DNA from: Thiopseudomonas sp.
Lineage (GTDB): Bacteria > Pseudomonadota > Gammaproteobacteria > Pseudomonadales > Pseudomonadaceae
Assembly: GCA_023228985.1 (NCBI GenBank)
Contig: JALOAC010000005.1
Span: forward strand, 45,551-109,550
Reading direction: 5' to 3'
Length of the DNA stretch: 64,000 nt
The position numbers and the translations under genes were made by a program. The notes under the pieces are model-generated. The model had not been told where the DNA came from and did no database searches. It saw nothing but the letters and a program-made list of their open reading frames with translations. Below, one piece after another: positions 8,995 to 17,641 of this stretch (the stretch's first letter is position 1; each line of letters starts with the position of its first letter).

Positions 8995-9654
8995 CTAGGC
9001 TGGCGAACTCACTACCTGCTGGCCAGCTAACACACGCAAAATCAGTTTCAGCAACAGACCATACAAAGGCACAAAAAACAACATGCTGACCGCCAACTTG
9101 GTTACATAGTCCACTATGCCAATCTCCACCCAGTGTTGCGCCATAAAGGGATCTGAGCTGTGCCAAAACGCTATAGCAAAGAACACCAATGTATCCAACA
9201 TACTGCCGAATATCGTCGAAGCCGCTGGGGCAACCCACCACTGGCGCAAAGAGCGCAGGCGATCAAATAACTGCACATCCAGCAACTGTCCAACCACATA
9301 AGCGGCAAAACTCGCAACTGAAATACGCAGTACAAACATATTCATACTGGACAGCGCTAGCCAGCCATTAAACTGACCTTCCTGAAACAGCACGGAAAAC
9401 ACGTACGACACCAGCAAAGCTGGCAGCATTACATAGCCAATAACTTTGCGCGCCGGCTGTTTACCGAGTAATCGCACGGTTAAATCGGTCGCTAGAAAAA
9501 TAAAAGGGAAGCTAAAAGCACCCCAAGTGGTTTGCCAACCAAAAATCTGAAACGGGAACTGCACCAGATAATTACTAGCAATGATGATCAGGATATGGAA
9601 CGCGACCAGAACGGCAACGGCCACACGCATGCGTGTAGAGGACATTTTGAGCAT
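8995..9654 (-). CDS. yhhQ: Queuosine precursor (preQ0/preQ1) transporter
   Basis: YhhQ/QPTR family membrane proteins import 7-deazaguanine precursors for queuosine synthesis. The 219-residue protein has about six hydrophobic segments and the family segments ATDLTVRLLGKQPARKVIG and STIFGSMLDTLVFFAIAFW. Its start (ATG 9654) is directly preceded by a candidate preQ1 riboswitch whose last bases are the ribosome site, which supports the substrate assignment. It converges on clpB across a shared terminator. Confidence 0.93.
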   Translation of the reverse strand: MLKMSSTRMRVAVAVLVAFHILIIIASNYLVQFPFQIFGWQTTWGAFSFPFIFLATDLTVRLLGKQPARKVIGYVMLPALLVSYVFSVLFQEGQFNGWLALSSMNMFVLRISVASFAAYVVGQLLDVQLFDRLRSLRQWWVAPAASTIFGSMLDTLVFFAIAFWHSSDPFMAQHWVEIGIVDYVTKLAVSMLFFVPLYGLLLKLILRVLAGQQVVSSPA

Positions 9655-9660
9655 AAGAAA

Positions 9661-9698
9661 CCTTTTTGAATACTGGGGTTAGGGAACCCATAAACCAG
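9661..9698 (-). promoter_or_regulatory. Candidate preQ1-I riboswitch controlling yhhQ translation
   Basis: Read 5'->3' on the minus strand, the leader contains TGGGTTCCCTAACCCCAG followed by TATTCAAAAAGG, ending seven bases before the yhhQ ATG. The second half closely resembles the compact class I preQ1 aptamer, for example its UAACCCCAGUU...CAAAA...AAGG stretch in Thermoanaerobacter. UGGG can pair with CCCA, the loop cytosines can pair with the terminal GG to form the pseudoknot, and that GG is the Shine-Dalgarno sequence. Binding of preQ1 would then block yhhQ translation. No covariance test was possible, so this rests on motif match plus gene context. Confidence 0.6.
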
Positions 9699-9837
9699 CG
9701 GCAAGTATACGCTGTTAGGCAAAAACTGCACCCTTGTTGCACACAGGCATCACGCCCTGTTGTCTGTCCACTTGAACATAGGCCTAGTAAAAGCCGATAA
9801 TAGCCAGCTATTTTCTCCGCCTGACTATGAGACCTCA

Positions 9838-11580
9838 ATGAAAGATCATATCCGCCATCTAATCCAGACTGCCCTTAATACTCTTAGCACCGAAGGCCAG
9901 CTTCCGACCGAGCTGAACGCCAATGTGCAGGTGGAAAATGCGCGCGATAAGACCCATGGCGACTTCGCCAGCAATATCGCCATGATGCTGGCCAAGCCCG
10001 CTGGCATGAAGCCGCGCGATTTAGCCGAAAAAATCATGGCTGCATTGCCGCAAGATGCGCAAATCAGCAAAGTGGAAATCGCTGGTCCCGGCTTTTTAAA
10101 TTTCTATCAAAACCACGCCGCCCTTGCCCAACGCTTGGATGCGGCGCTGAATGATGACCAGCTAGGTGTTCCTGCTGGCCAACCCAGCCAGCGCATTGTG
10201 GTGGACCTATCCTCACCAAACTTAGCCAAAGAAATGCACGTGGGCCATTTACGCTCCACCATCATTGGTGATGCGGTCGCCCGCACGCTGGAGTTTTTAG
10301 GTCACGACGTGATTCGCCAAAACCACGTGGGTGATTGGGGTACGCAGTTCGGCATGCTGCTAGCCTACCTGCAGGAAAACCCTGAGGCGCAGCAAACCGA
10401 ATTAGCCGACTTAGAAAACTTTTACCGCGCCGCCAAGCAACGCTTTGATGAAAGCCCCGAATTTGCCAACCACGCCCGCGAGTTGGTGGTCAAACTGCAA
10501 GCCGGTGATACGGAGTGCCTACGCCTGTGGCAGAGTTTTAACACAGTTTCCCTAAGCCACTGTCAAGAAGTCTATGACCGCCTTGGTGTGAAGCTGGGCA
10601 TGGACGATATCCGCGGTGAAAGTGCCTACAACAACGACTTACCCGAAGTTATCCAAGCCCTGCAGCAACAAGACTTGCTCACTCTAGACCAAGGCGCGCA
10701 GTGTGTGTTTGTCGACGGCTTTAAAAACAGTGAAGACCAGCCGCTGCCGCTGATTGTACAGAAAGCCGATGGCGGTTATTTGTATGCCACCACCGACTTA
10801 GCCGCCATACGCTATCGCCACCAGCAGCTCAATGCCGATCGCGTACTGTATTTTGTCGACCAGCGCCAAGCCCTGCACTTTCAAATGGTATTTGCTGTGG
10901 CGCAGCAAGCAGGCTTTGCCAGCAAGACTATGCAACTGGAACACATGGGCTTTGGCACCATGAACGGCGCGGATGGCCGCCCGTTTAAAACCCGTGACGG
11001 CGGCACAGTGAAACTGATTGACCTGCTCAACGAAGCCGAGCAGCGTGCTTACAGCTTGGTTAAAGAGAAAAACCCTGAGCTAGAAGAAAGCGAACTCAAG
11101 CAGATTGCCCATGCGGTGGGAATTGGTGCGGTTAAATATGCTGACTTGAGCAAACATCGCGCCAGCGATTACAGCTTTAACTTTGAGCAAATGCTCAGCT
11201 TTGAAGGCAACACCGCGCCCTACTTGCTCTACGCCTACACCCGTGTCGCCAGTGTGTTCCGCCGCGCGGAGCAATCCATGGATGCACCGCTAGACGGTGC
11301 TATTGAGCTTGCCAGCGAGCCCGAGCAAACATTAGCTGCCAGTCTGGCGCGCTTTACTGAGGTGCTGAATAATCTGGCCGACAAAGGCACGCCGCATATT
11401 CTCTGTACCTACCTGTACGAGCTGGCCGGATTATTTTCCAGCTTTTATGAGCAATGCCCGATTTTATCGGTCGAAGACAGGGCCACACGCGCTAGTCGCT
11501 TGCGCTTGGCGGCGTTGACAGGGCGCACCCTGCGAACGGGCCTTAATTTACTGGGACTGCAAACCCTGGAGCGTATGTAA
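9838..11580 (+). CDS. argS: Arginyl-tRNA synthetase
   Basis: ArgRS is a class I synthetase that charges tRNA-Arg and needs the tRNA for amino acid activation. The N-terminal Add1-type domain is followed by the HIGH-like signature HVGHLRS (with SSPNLAKEMHVGHLRSTIIG around it), the catalytic domain with a VGDWGTQFGML segment, the KMSK-equivalent region around GRPFKTRDGGTVKL, and a C-terminal helical anticodon-binding domain ending in LLGLQTLERM. I chose ATG 9838 (580 residues, close to the E. coli length of 577) over an upstream in-frame ATG at 9760. The SPOR gene begins two bases after its stop. Confidence 0.97.
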   Translation: MKDHIRHLIQTALNTLSTEGQLPTELNANVQVENARDKTHGDFASNIAMMLAKPAGMKPRDLAEKIMAALPQDAQISKVEIAGPGFLNFYQNHAALAQRLDAALNDDQLGVPAGQPSQRIVVDLSSPNLAKEMHVGHLRSTIIGDAVARTLEFLGHDVIRQNHVGDWGTQFGMLLAYLQENPEAQQTELADLENFYRAAKQRFDESPEFANHARELVVKLQAGDTECLRLWQSFNTVSLSHCQEVYDRLGVKLGMDDIRGESAYNNDLPEVIQALQQQDLLTLDQGAQCVFVDGFKNSEDQPLPLIVQKADGGYLYATTDLAAIRYRHQQLNADRVLYFVDQRQALHFQMVFAVAQQAGFASKTMQLEHMGFGTMNGADGRPFKTRDGGTVKLIDLLNEAEQRAYSLVKEKNPELEESELKQIAHAVGIGAVKYADLSKHRASDYSFNFEQMLSFEGNTAPYLLYAYTRVASVFRRAEQSMDAPLDGAIELASEPEQTLAASLARFTEVLNNLADKGTPHILCTYLYELAGLFSSFYEQCPILSVEDRATRASRLRLAALTGRTLRTGLNLLGLQTLERM

Positions 11581-11582
11581 GT

Positions 11583-12260
11583 ATGGCAGCACGCAAAAAA
11601 GCAGCCGCACCAAAACGCGGTGCGAGTCGCTATCAAGAACCCGCAAAAAAACCTGTGCATCCAGTTGTCTGGATTATTGCTGGTCTTATTGTGGGGCTCT
11701 TTATCATGTCTCTGTTTCAACTTGAGCCAGGTAAAGACAGCATCAAGCGTGATAAAGAGGTGGAAAACAAAAAAACCACCTCGGCAAAAACTGATAGAAA
11801 ACCTCAGACTGACACGCAAGATAGCAAACCAAAATTTGAGTTCTACACCATACTGTCCGAATCAGAAGTCATAGTGCCGCCAGACGTATTACCGGAGAAA
11901 GCACCACCACCACCCACTGAAATAGAAATCGCTGCCACCATAAAAGCAGATGCAGCGCGCGCTAAAGCAATTCTAGAGGGCAAAACTCCACCACCAGCGC
12001 CGCCACGTAAAGAAGTAACCCAGTTTTACTTGCAGGCTGGTTCATTCCCGTCACGCGAAACCGCGGAAAGAGTACGTGCGCAATTATTACTTACAGGGCA
12101 AAACGTGCATATCGAAACCGGTCAGGTGGCCAGTAAAACATGGCACAGAGTATTGGTGGGTCCCTTTGCCAGCCGTGAGCAGCTTGATAGCGCCCAACAA
12201 CAACTCGCCAACAGCGGCTTTAAAAACCTTCTGCTGCAGCAACGCAAAGCAAGAATTTAA
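11583..12260 (+). CDS. SPOR-domain membrane protein
   Basis: The 225-residue protein has a basic cytoplasmic N-terminus rich in lysine and arginine, one membrane segment (about 28-45, VVWIIAGLIVGLFIMSLF), a charged and proline-rich linker with PPPPTEIEIA, and a C-terminal SPOR domain from about 148 (FYLQAGSFPSRETAERVRAQ) that binds peptidoglycan stripped of stem peptides at the septum. It is the usual gene after argS in pseudomonads, where hslVU normally follows. Here a REP cluster and an unrelated riboswitch-controlled gene follow instead. Confidence 0.9.
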   Translation: MAARKKAAAPKRGASRYQEPAKKPVHPVVWIIAGLIVGLFIMSLFQLEPGKDSIKRDKEVENKKTTSAKTDRKPQTDTQDSKPKFEFYTILSESEVIVPPDVLPEKAPPPPTEIEIAATIKADAARAKAILEGKTPPPAPPRKEVTQFYLQAGSFPSRETAERVRAQLLLTGQNVHIETGQVASKTWHRVLVGPFASREQLDSAQQQLANSGFKNLLLQQRKARI

Positions 12261-12270
12261 CGCAGCAACC

Positions 12271-12570
12271 TGCTGGGCAAGCTTCTGGGCGATGCGGACT
12301 ATACCGCAACACAAGCTTGGCTTTTGTGGGACCCGACTTGTCGGGGAAGTTTTTGCTTTTGAGCCTAGGGCCTGAGTGTGGTTCTGGTTTGCTGCTATAG
12401 GCGGATTTTGGTTCCCTGACAAGTCAGGTCCCACATGACTCAGTGCTTCCTTGGAAGCTTTACCTAGTCGCTTAGACTTACTTGGGCAATAGCTGGTTAA
12501 AAGGCAGCTCAGGAATTGCCGGGAAATCCATTCGCGCAAAAGTTGCGCTCCAACAGTTGCGCTCCAACAG
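12271..12570. repeat. REP cluster: class A and class B palindromes
   Basis: This gene-free stretch between the SPOR gene and the manganese riboswitch holds, in order, a class A-like REP (about 12271-12297, CTGGGCAAGCTTCTGGGCGATG), a class B REP forward (12326-12348, GTGGGACCCGACTTGTCGGG plus GAA), its inverted partner (12411-12435), and class A reversed (12533-12555) followed by a second partial copy of its end (GTTGCGCTCCAACAG repeated at 12556-12570). The two class B units are complementary, so an RNA read through here could fold into one long hairpin. Confidence 0.82.
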
Positions 12571-12619
12571 AAGGTGAGGAGGCAGTTAAAGGCTTGAGTT
12601 TACATCCCTTTGCATCTAT

Positions 12620-12794
12620 CATTCGCAACGTCTTGGGGGAGTAGTCTGCTGTGGTAACACAGCGTGTATGTCAACATCCTTGATCGGCAGATCATGGCAT
12701 ACACGACCTTAGGGTTTGACGAGACTCATGACACTGGCAGCTTACCGGGTGGATAGCTGAAAGTGTCGTGATTCTCGTAATAAATCCACCCCGG
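12620..12794 (+). promoter_or_regulatory. yybP-ykoY manganese riboswitch
   Basis: The leader of the TMEM165-family gene contains the conserved landmarks of the yybP-ykoY Mn2+ aptamer: TTGGGGGAGTAG near 12632, TATGTCAACATCCTTGAT near 12667, and CCTTAGG...TTGACGAGACT at about 12707-12727. An imperfect 15-bp stem joins 12721-12735 to 12762-12776. A competing helix can join CCGGGTGGAT (12745-12754) to ATCCACCCCGG (12784-12794), just upstream of the start at 12804, offering a switch for ribosome access. The family controls manganese exporters, which fits the downstream gene. Confidence 0.9.
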
Positions 12795-12803
12795 AACCTA
12801 CCT

Positions 12804-13379
12804 ATGTTTGAAAGTTTTTTTGTGTCTACCACAATTGTTGCTATTGCTGAGATTGGCGACAAAACTCAACTGCTTGCCTTTATTTTAGCGGCGCGTTATC
12901 GCAAAGCCTTACCTATTATTGCCGGCATTTTCATTGCCACCGTTGCCAACCATCTACTCGCTGCGTCTGTAGGTCATCATGTTGCCAAGCTGTTTAGCCA
13001 GCAAGTGTTGTTATGGCTCTTAGCCGTAAGCTTTTTACTGGTTGCCGCTTGGACTTTGATACCCGACAAAATGGATGATGAAGAAGGGTTTCTCAGTCAA
13101 TACGGCCCTTTTATAGCCAGTCTAGTCGCATTTTTTATTGCCGAAATGGCCGATAAAACCCAAGTTGCCACAGTGATGCTTGCCGCACAATTTCCGCACT
13201 TCTGGGCCGTTGTGATGGGAACTACTCTAGGCATGCTCATCACTAATGTGCCGGTGGTTTTAATTGGTAACTTTGCAGCAGAGCGCTTACCCCTTAAACT
13301 TATCCGCAGCATTGCCGCACTCGGCTTTTTAGCCTTAGCCATCTACAGCACAGTGCAAGCATTAAATTCGCCGCTTTAA
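12804..13379 (+). CDS. TMEM165/GDT1 (UPF0016) family manganese exporter
   Basis: The 191-residue membrane protein has six predicted helices in two inverted repeats, each with the hallmark E-x-G/A-D-K-T motif: EIGDKTQ near residue 16 and EMADKTQ near residue 114. Bacterial members such as MneA of Vibrio cholerae export Mn2+. The yybP-ykoY riboswitch directly upstream supports a role in manganese efflux. ATG 12804 (MFESFF) is preferred over the upstream frame at 12768 because the latter lies inside the riboswitch. A Na+/Ca2+ exchanger gene follows after 10 bases. Confidence 0.92.
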   Translation: MFESFFVSTTIVAIAEIGDKTQLLAFILAARYRKALPIIAGIFIATVANHLLAASVGHHVAKLFSQQVLLWLLAVSFLLVAAWTLIPDKMDDEEGFLSQYGPFIASLVAFFIAEMADKTQVATVMLAAQFPHFWAVVMGTTLGMLITNVPVVLIGNFAAERLPLKLIRSIAALGFLALAIYSTVQALNSPL

Positions 13380-13389
13380 AGGAAACACA

Positions 13390-14490
13390 ATGTACTTAAC
13401 CATCTCACTTTCACTTATTGCTGGACTGGTGCTACTGGTTTTCGGCGCTGAGTTTCTCGTACGCGGTGCAGCACGTATTGCGGCCATGTTTAATATTTCA
13501 CCGCTTATTATTGGTTTAACCATTGTAGCTTTCGGCACCAGTACGCCGGAAATGGCTGTCAGTACCCAATCAGCTTGGAGCGGTCAAGGCGACCTAGCCA
13601 TAGGTAATGTTATCGGTAGTAACATTTTTAATGTGCTGTTTATTCTCGGTTTATCTGCTCTGATCACACCACTCATAGTCTCACGCCAACTTATCCGCCT
13701 TGATGTTCCTGTGATGATTGCGGCCAGTATCCTTGCTTGGGTATTAGCTATGGACGGCTCGTACGGCCGCCTTGATGGGCTTATTCTATTTAGCTGTGTC
13801 GTGCTCTATACCAGCTATTTAATCCTCAGCAGTTTACGCAAGTACAGATTAGGTAAAATATCAGTGGATGACAGTGAATACACTGAGCAGGTCAACCCTG
13901 GCCGCTTCACCCTTGTTAAAAACATTGCATTCATTCTCGCTGGCCTTGTGTTGTTGGTTTTGGGCTCTAAATGGCTCGTCAGTGGAGCGGTCGACTTAGC
14001 TAAGTTACTGGGACTGTCCGAGCTAGTTATTGGTTTAACCGTGCTGGCGGTCGGCACCTCATTACCCGAGCTTGCCACGTCCCTGATAGCCGCTTGGAAA
14101 GGTGAGCGTGATATCGCTGTTGGCAATATTGTCGGCAGCAATATTTTCAACCTGCTCTGTGTTTTAGGCTTGGCTGGACTGGTATCCCCCCTACCCATTC
14201 CCATCGACCCGGACGCGCTAAGCTTTGATTTTCCGGTGATGCTGGCCGTAACCATCGCCTGCTTGCCCATTTTCTTTGCCGGTTATCGCATCAGCCGTTG
14301 GAACGGTGCTTTATTTTTCTTTTACTACATCACTTACACCAGCTACTTAATCATGCACAGTCAAGAGCATAATTTCGCCCAAACCCTCAGTGATGCGATG
14401 CTCGGCTATGTGGTTCCTTTAACGGGTATCAGCCTATTCGTGATAGCCTTCCGTGCGTACCACAAGCAACCAAGCCTTTTAGAGAGATAA
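13390..14490 (+). CDS. Calcium/sodium antiporter, CaCA family (YrbG-like)
   Basis: The 366-residue membrane protein shows the two alpha-repeats of the CaCA superfamily: FGTSTPEMAVS plus GNVIGSNIFNVLF in the first half, and VGTSLPELATS plus GNIVGSNIFNLLC in the second. The acidic and asparagine residues of these motifs coordinate Na+ and Ca2+. It is 10 bases after the manganese exporter gene and 7 bases before rsgA, so the three probably share a transcript, which may place antiporter expression partly under the manganese riboswitch. The true exchanged ion cannot be told from sequence. Confidence 0.9.
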   Translation: MYLTISLSLIAGLVLLVFGAEFLVRGAARIAAMFNISPLIIGLTIVAFGTSTPEMAVSTQSAWSGQGDLAIGNVIGSNIFNVLFILGLSALITPLIVSRQLIRLDVPVMIAASILAWVLAMDGSYGRLDGLILFSCVVLYTSYLILSSLRKYRLGKISVDDSEYTEQVNPGRFTLVKNIAFILAGLVLLVLGSKWLVSGAVDLAKLLGLSELVIGLTVLAVGTSLPELATSLIAAWKGERDIAVGNIVGSNIFNLLCVLGLAGLVSPLPIPIDPDALSFDFPVMLAVTIACLPIFFAGYRISRWNGALFFFYYITYTSYLIMHSQEHNFAQTLSDAMLGYVVPLTGISLFVIAFRAYHKQPSLLER

Positions 14491-14497
14491 TAAAAAC

Positions 14498-15523
14498 ATG
14501 GCAAAGCGCAAACTTTCTCGCCGCCAAAGCTGGCGAATTGACAAGATACAAGCAGAACGCACAGCACGAGCACACCGACGAGAAGAGCGCACCTTAGAAG
14601 AATTGGATGGCAGTGACTTAGGGAACGAACAAGAAGGTTTGGTTATTTCCCACTTCGGGGTACAGATCGAAGTAGAGGCCAGCTCAACCGAACTAGCCGG
14701 ACAACGCTTCCGCTGCTATCTACGTGCCAATCTACCTGCGCTTGTTACAGGAGATAAAGTGATTTGGCGCGCTGGCAATCAAGGGCTGGGCGTAATTGTT
14801 GCTCAACTACCGCGCCAATCAGAGCTGTGTCGCCCTGATATGCAAGGCAAATTAAAACCGGTAGCAGCCAATATCGATCAAATACTGATCGTGTTTGCAC
14901 CCTTACCCGAGCCGCACGCCAATTTAATTGATCGATATCTGGTTGCAGCCAGCCATGCGGGCATTAAACCCATTTTGCTGTTAAACAAAGCCGATTTACT
15001 TGAGCAAGACAAAACACATAAAGCCAAGAAGCTGCTGGATATTTATCAAAAACTTGGTTACTCGATTCTGCAGGTTTCCGCTTACAGCGGTTCGGGCATG
15101 CAGGAGCTGGAAAACGTACTCAAAGAACGTGTCAGCGTGGTCGTCGGCCAGTCAGGCGTGGGCAAGTCATCATTAATCAACCGCCTATTACCCGAGGCAC
15201 AAGCGGCAGTCGGTGCACTGTCTGAGCTGTCCGGCAAGGGCACTCACACCACCACCACAGCGCGTTTATTCTACTTTCCAAACGGTGGCAGCTTAATTGA
15301 CTCACCCGGCATACGCGAGTTTGGTCTTGCGCATGTGAGTATTGATGATATTGAAGCGGGCTTTATTGAATTTCATCCGTTTTTAGGTCGCTGTCGTTTT
15401 CGCAACTGCAGCCACGAGCATGAACCCGGTTGCGCGCTACTAGAAGCCGTTGCGCAAGCACACATCAGTCATGAGCGACTGACCAGCTTTAAATTTCTAA
15501 CCGCCAATTTATCTGAGCGCTAG
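14498..15523 (+). CDS. rsgA: Small-subunit maturation GTPase RsgA
   Basis: RsgA (YjeQ) is a late 30S assembly factor whose GTPase is stimulated by the ribosome and which releases RbfA. The 341-residue protein has a basic N-terminal extension, an OB fold (about 45-110), then a circularly permuted GTPase domain: NKADL (G4) comes before GQSGVGKSSLINRL (G1), with DSPGIREFG (G3) after it. A C-terminal zinc-binding CRFRNCSHEHEPGC completes the domain order. It is convergent with motB. In P. aeruginosa rsgA also lies beside motBA. Confidence 0.97.
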   Translation: MAKRKLSRRQSWRIDKIQAERTARAHRREERTLEELDGSDLGNEQEGLVISHFGVQIEVEASSTELAGQRFRCYLRANLPALVTGDKVIWRAGNQGLGVIVAQLPRQSELCRPDMQGKLKPVAANIDQILIVFAPLPEPHANLIDRYLVAASHAGIKPILLLNKADLLEQDKTHKAKKLLDIYQKLGYSILQVSAYSGSGMQELENVLKERVSVVVGQSGVGKSSLINRLLPEAQAAVGALSELSGKGTHTTTTARLFYFPNGGSLIDSPGIREFGLAHVSIDDIEAGFIEFHPFLGRCRFRNCSHEHEPGCALLEAVAQAHISHERLTSFKFLTANLSER

Positions 15524-15536
15524 CAAGCACTAGCGC
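15517..15536. terminator. Hairpin between rsgA and motB
   Basis: GCGCTAG (15517-15523, overlapping the rsgA stop), a 6-base loop and CTAGCGC (15530-15536) form a 7-bp perfect stem between convergent genes. There is no T run, so termination is only suggested. Confidence 0.45.
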
Positions 15537-15572
15537 CTTGACCCATAGATATCTGGATAGGCACAGCTAAAA

Positions 15573-16562
15573 CTATAAACGCCGCTCTGGCTGCATATCC
15601 AGCAAACCATCTTCAAACAGATTTAACCGCTCACGCATTGGTTTGGTCTGCTCAATAGCCTGCTCTTTTGACTGATTGATTTCTTCGTCGGACAAGCCCG
15701 TCTCCGTGCCTTCTATTTCTTCTTGTGCACGCTTGGTCAGCACTAAAATATCAATGCGCCGGTTAACCGGGTTATAAGGGTTTTTACGATCAAACAACAT
15801 GGACGAGGCGTAGCCAGAAACACGTGCAATCTGCGTTTCCTCTAGTCCACCTGAGCGCAAGGCACGTCTGGCCGCATTAGCGCGGCCGGCTGATAGCTCC
15901 CAGTTACCAAACTCTGCCTCACCCGAGTAGGGCTTAGCATCTGTGTGGCCGCCAATACTGATTTTATTAGGCACGGCACGGATGGAGCCTGCCATCATAT
16001 AAAGAATATCTTCAAAGTGGGGCTGCAATTTAGCACTACCCAAGGAAAACATGGGCCGACTTTCAGCGTCGGTAATCTGAATACGCAAACCATCTTGAGT
16101 AATAGCCAGCGATATTTGATCAAGATAAGGCTCTAACTCTTTGTTTTCTTCTAATTTATTTTGTAGCTCAAGCAATAATAAATTTAATCGCTCTTGCTCG
16201 AGCTGCTCCAACAGGTTAGCACTTTCTTGGTCTAGCCCTTGCGACTGCTCCGTTTCTACGCGCAGGCTAATCTCATCGTTGATTTCCGGATTGATGGTCG
16301 AGGTTGCAGAGGGAGTTGGTGTGCCGCCCAAGTCAATCACATAGGGGCTGGCACTTTGACTGTAGCCAATCGGATCTTGGAAGTAACCTGAAATCGCTTT
16401 TAACTGCTCTGGTGTTGCCGAAGACAACAGCCACATCACTAGGAAAAAAGCCATCATTGCAACCGCAAAGTCAGCAAACGCAATTTTCCAAGAGCCACCA
16501 TGACTACCGCCAGAGCTCTTTTTTACTCGCTTAATTATTATGGGTTGGTTGCCGCCACTCAC
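15573..16562 (-). CDS. motB: Flagellar stator protein MotB
   Basis: MotB forms the proton-driven stator with MotA and anchors it to peptidoglycan. The 329-residue protein has a short basic N-terminus, one membrane helix (about 28-48) containing the proton-binding aspartate D31 in FADFAVAMMAFF, a plug/linker region with a long acidic coiled segment (about 90-140), and an OmpA-like domain with ISIGGHTDAKPYSG and NRRIDILVL. It is 15 bases downstream of motA. No other flagellar genes are in the window; in pseudomonads motAB lies away from the main flagellar clusters. Confidence 0.96.
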   Translation of the reverse strand: MSGGNQPIIIKRVKKSSGGSHGGSWKIAFADFAVAMMAFFLVMWLLSSATPEQLKAISGYFQDPIGYSQSASPYVIDLGGTPTPSATSTINPEINDEISLRVETEQSQGLDQESANLLEQLEQERLNLLLLELQNKLEENKELEPYLDQISLAITQDGLRIQITDAESRPMFSLGSAKLQPHFEDILYMMAGSIRAVPNKISIGGHTDAKPYSGEAEFGNWELSAGRANAARRALRSGGLEETQIARVSGYASSMLFDRKNPYNPVNRRIDILVLTKRAQEEIEGTETGLSDEEINQSKEQAIEQTKPMRERLNLFEDGLLDMQPERRL

Positions 16563-16577
16563 TGACTAACTCCTGTC

Positions 16578-17429
16578 TTAGCCGCCGCGAACGGCTTGCT
16601 CAAGCTCAACAAAGTTGGGACGATTTGCAGGCAGTAACACCTTGCGACCAAACTCAACCGCTAAACTAGGCGGCAAGCCTGAAGCAGAGGCCACCAAAGT
16701 CGCTTTGATCGCTTCGTACAAATTCAGCTCTTGTTGACCATCGTGATCCAGGCTCGCGGCCAAGGGTCCAACAAAGCCGTAGGACGCCAAAATTCCCAAA
16801 AACGTACCTACCAGAGCCGCACCAACGTGACGACCAATTTCATTCTGTTCCGCCTCACCCAGCATCGCCATGGTGATAACAATTCCCAGTACCGCCGCGA
16901 CAATACCAAAACCCGGCAGCGCATCAGCAACCTGGTGTACGGCATGGCCTGGATGTTCCAACTCACTTTTGAGGCTGTCGAGTTCCATATCGAACAACCC
17001 TTCAAACTCATGCGGCGCCATATTGCCGGTCGACATGATGCGCAGATAGTCGCAGACAAACTCAGTCATGCGCTGATCTTTTAATATCGCTGGGTATTTA
17101 CTAAAAATAGCACTAGCTGCTGGGTCTTCGATATCAGACTCAATCGCCATCATGCCTTCGCGGCGGCTTTTGTTCAGCACTTCATAGAGCATTTTCAACA
17201 CGTCTAAATACAGCGCCTTGTTAATGCGTGAGCCAAACATTTGTAATGATTTTTTGATTACATGAGCAATCGTTTTGCCTGGGTTAGCCTGCATAAAAGC
17301 ACCAAATGCAGCCCCAATAATGATAAGCACTTCAAAGGGTTGCACAATAGCTGCAATTTGCCCTCCCGACAGAATATACCCCCCCAAAACGCTACCAAAA
17401 ACAACTAAAATCCCTAAAATCTTCATCAT
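16578..17429 (-). CDS. motA: Flagellar stator protein MotA
   Basis: The 283-residue protein has four membrane helices in the MotA arrangement (about 4-20, 33-50, 167-190 and 200-222). The large cytoplasmic loop carries the SRREGMMAIESDIEDP segment with the charged residues that contact FliG. The DALPGFGIVAAVLGIVITMA stretch holds the conserved prolines of the proton path. It is first in a motA-motB operon and diverges from the HDOD gene. Confidence 0.96.
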   Translation of the reverse strand: MMKILGILVVFGSVLGGYILSGGQIAAIVQPFEVLIIIGAAFGAFMQANPGKTIAHVIKKSLQMFGSRINKALYLDVLKMLYEVLNKSRREGMMAIESDIEDPAASAIFSKYPAILKDQRMTEFVCDYLRIMSTGNMAPHEFEGLFDMELDSLKSELEHPGHAVHQVADALPGFGIVAAVLGIVITMAMLGEAEQNEIGRHVGAALVGTFLGILASYGFVGPLAASLDHDGQQELNLYEAIKATLVASASGLPPSLAVEFGRKVLLPANRPNFVELEQAVRGG

Positions 17430-17641
17430 AGAAAATCACACATTCTCGCTATTAAATCGTCTCATTGGCGTGGCTACTTAAAAAGCCATTTGGATGCTAA
17501 ACTAGCTTTGTTGAACCTGTGTATTATGTCACATCCATTAAATACATAATATCTAGTAATTCAATCAACATTCATGTATCGACTAAGATAAGCAATACCT
17601 TAGTGCCAGCAAAAACAAGTCGCGGATTATAGTCCCTTTAG

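Noticed and set aside
12768..12803. Upstream ATG for the manganese exporter
   Set aside because: It lies within the riboswitch expression platform and would add residues not seen in the family.
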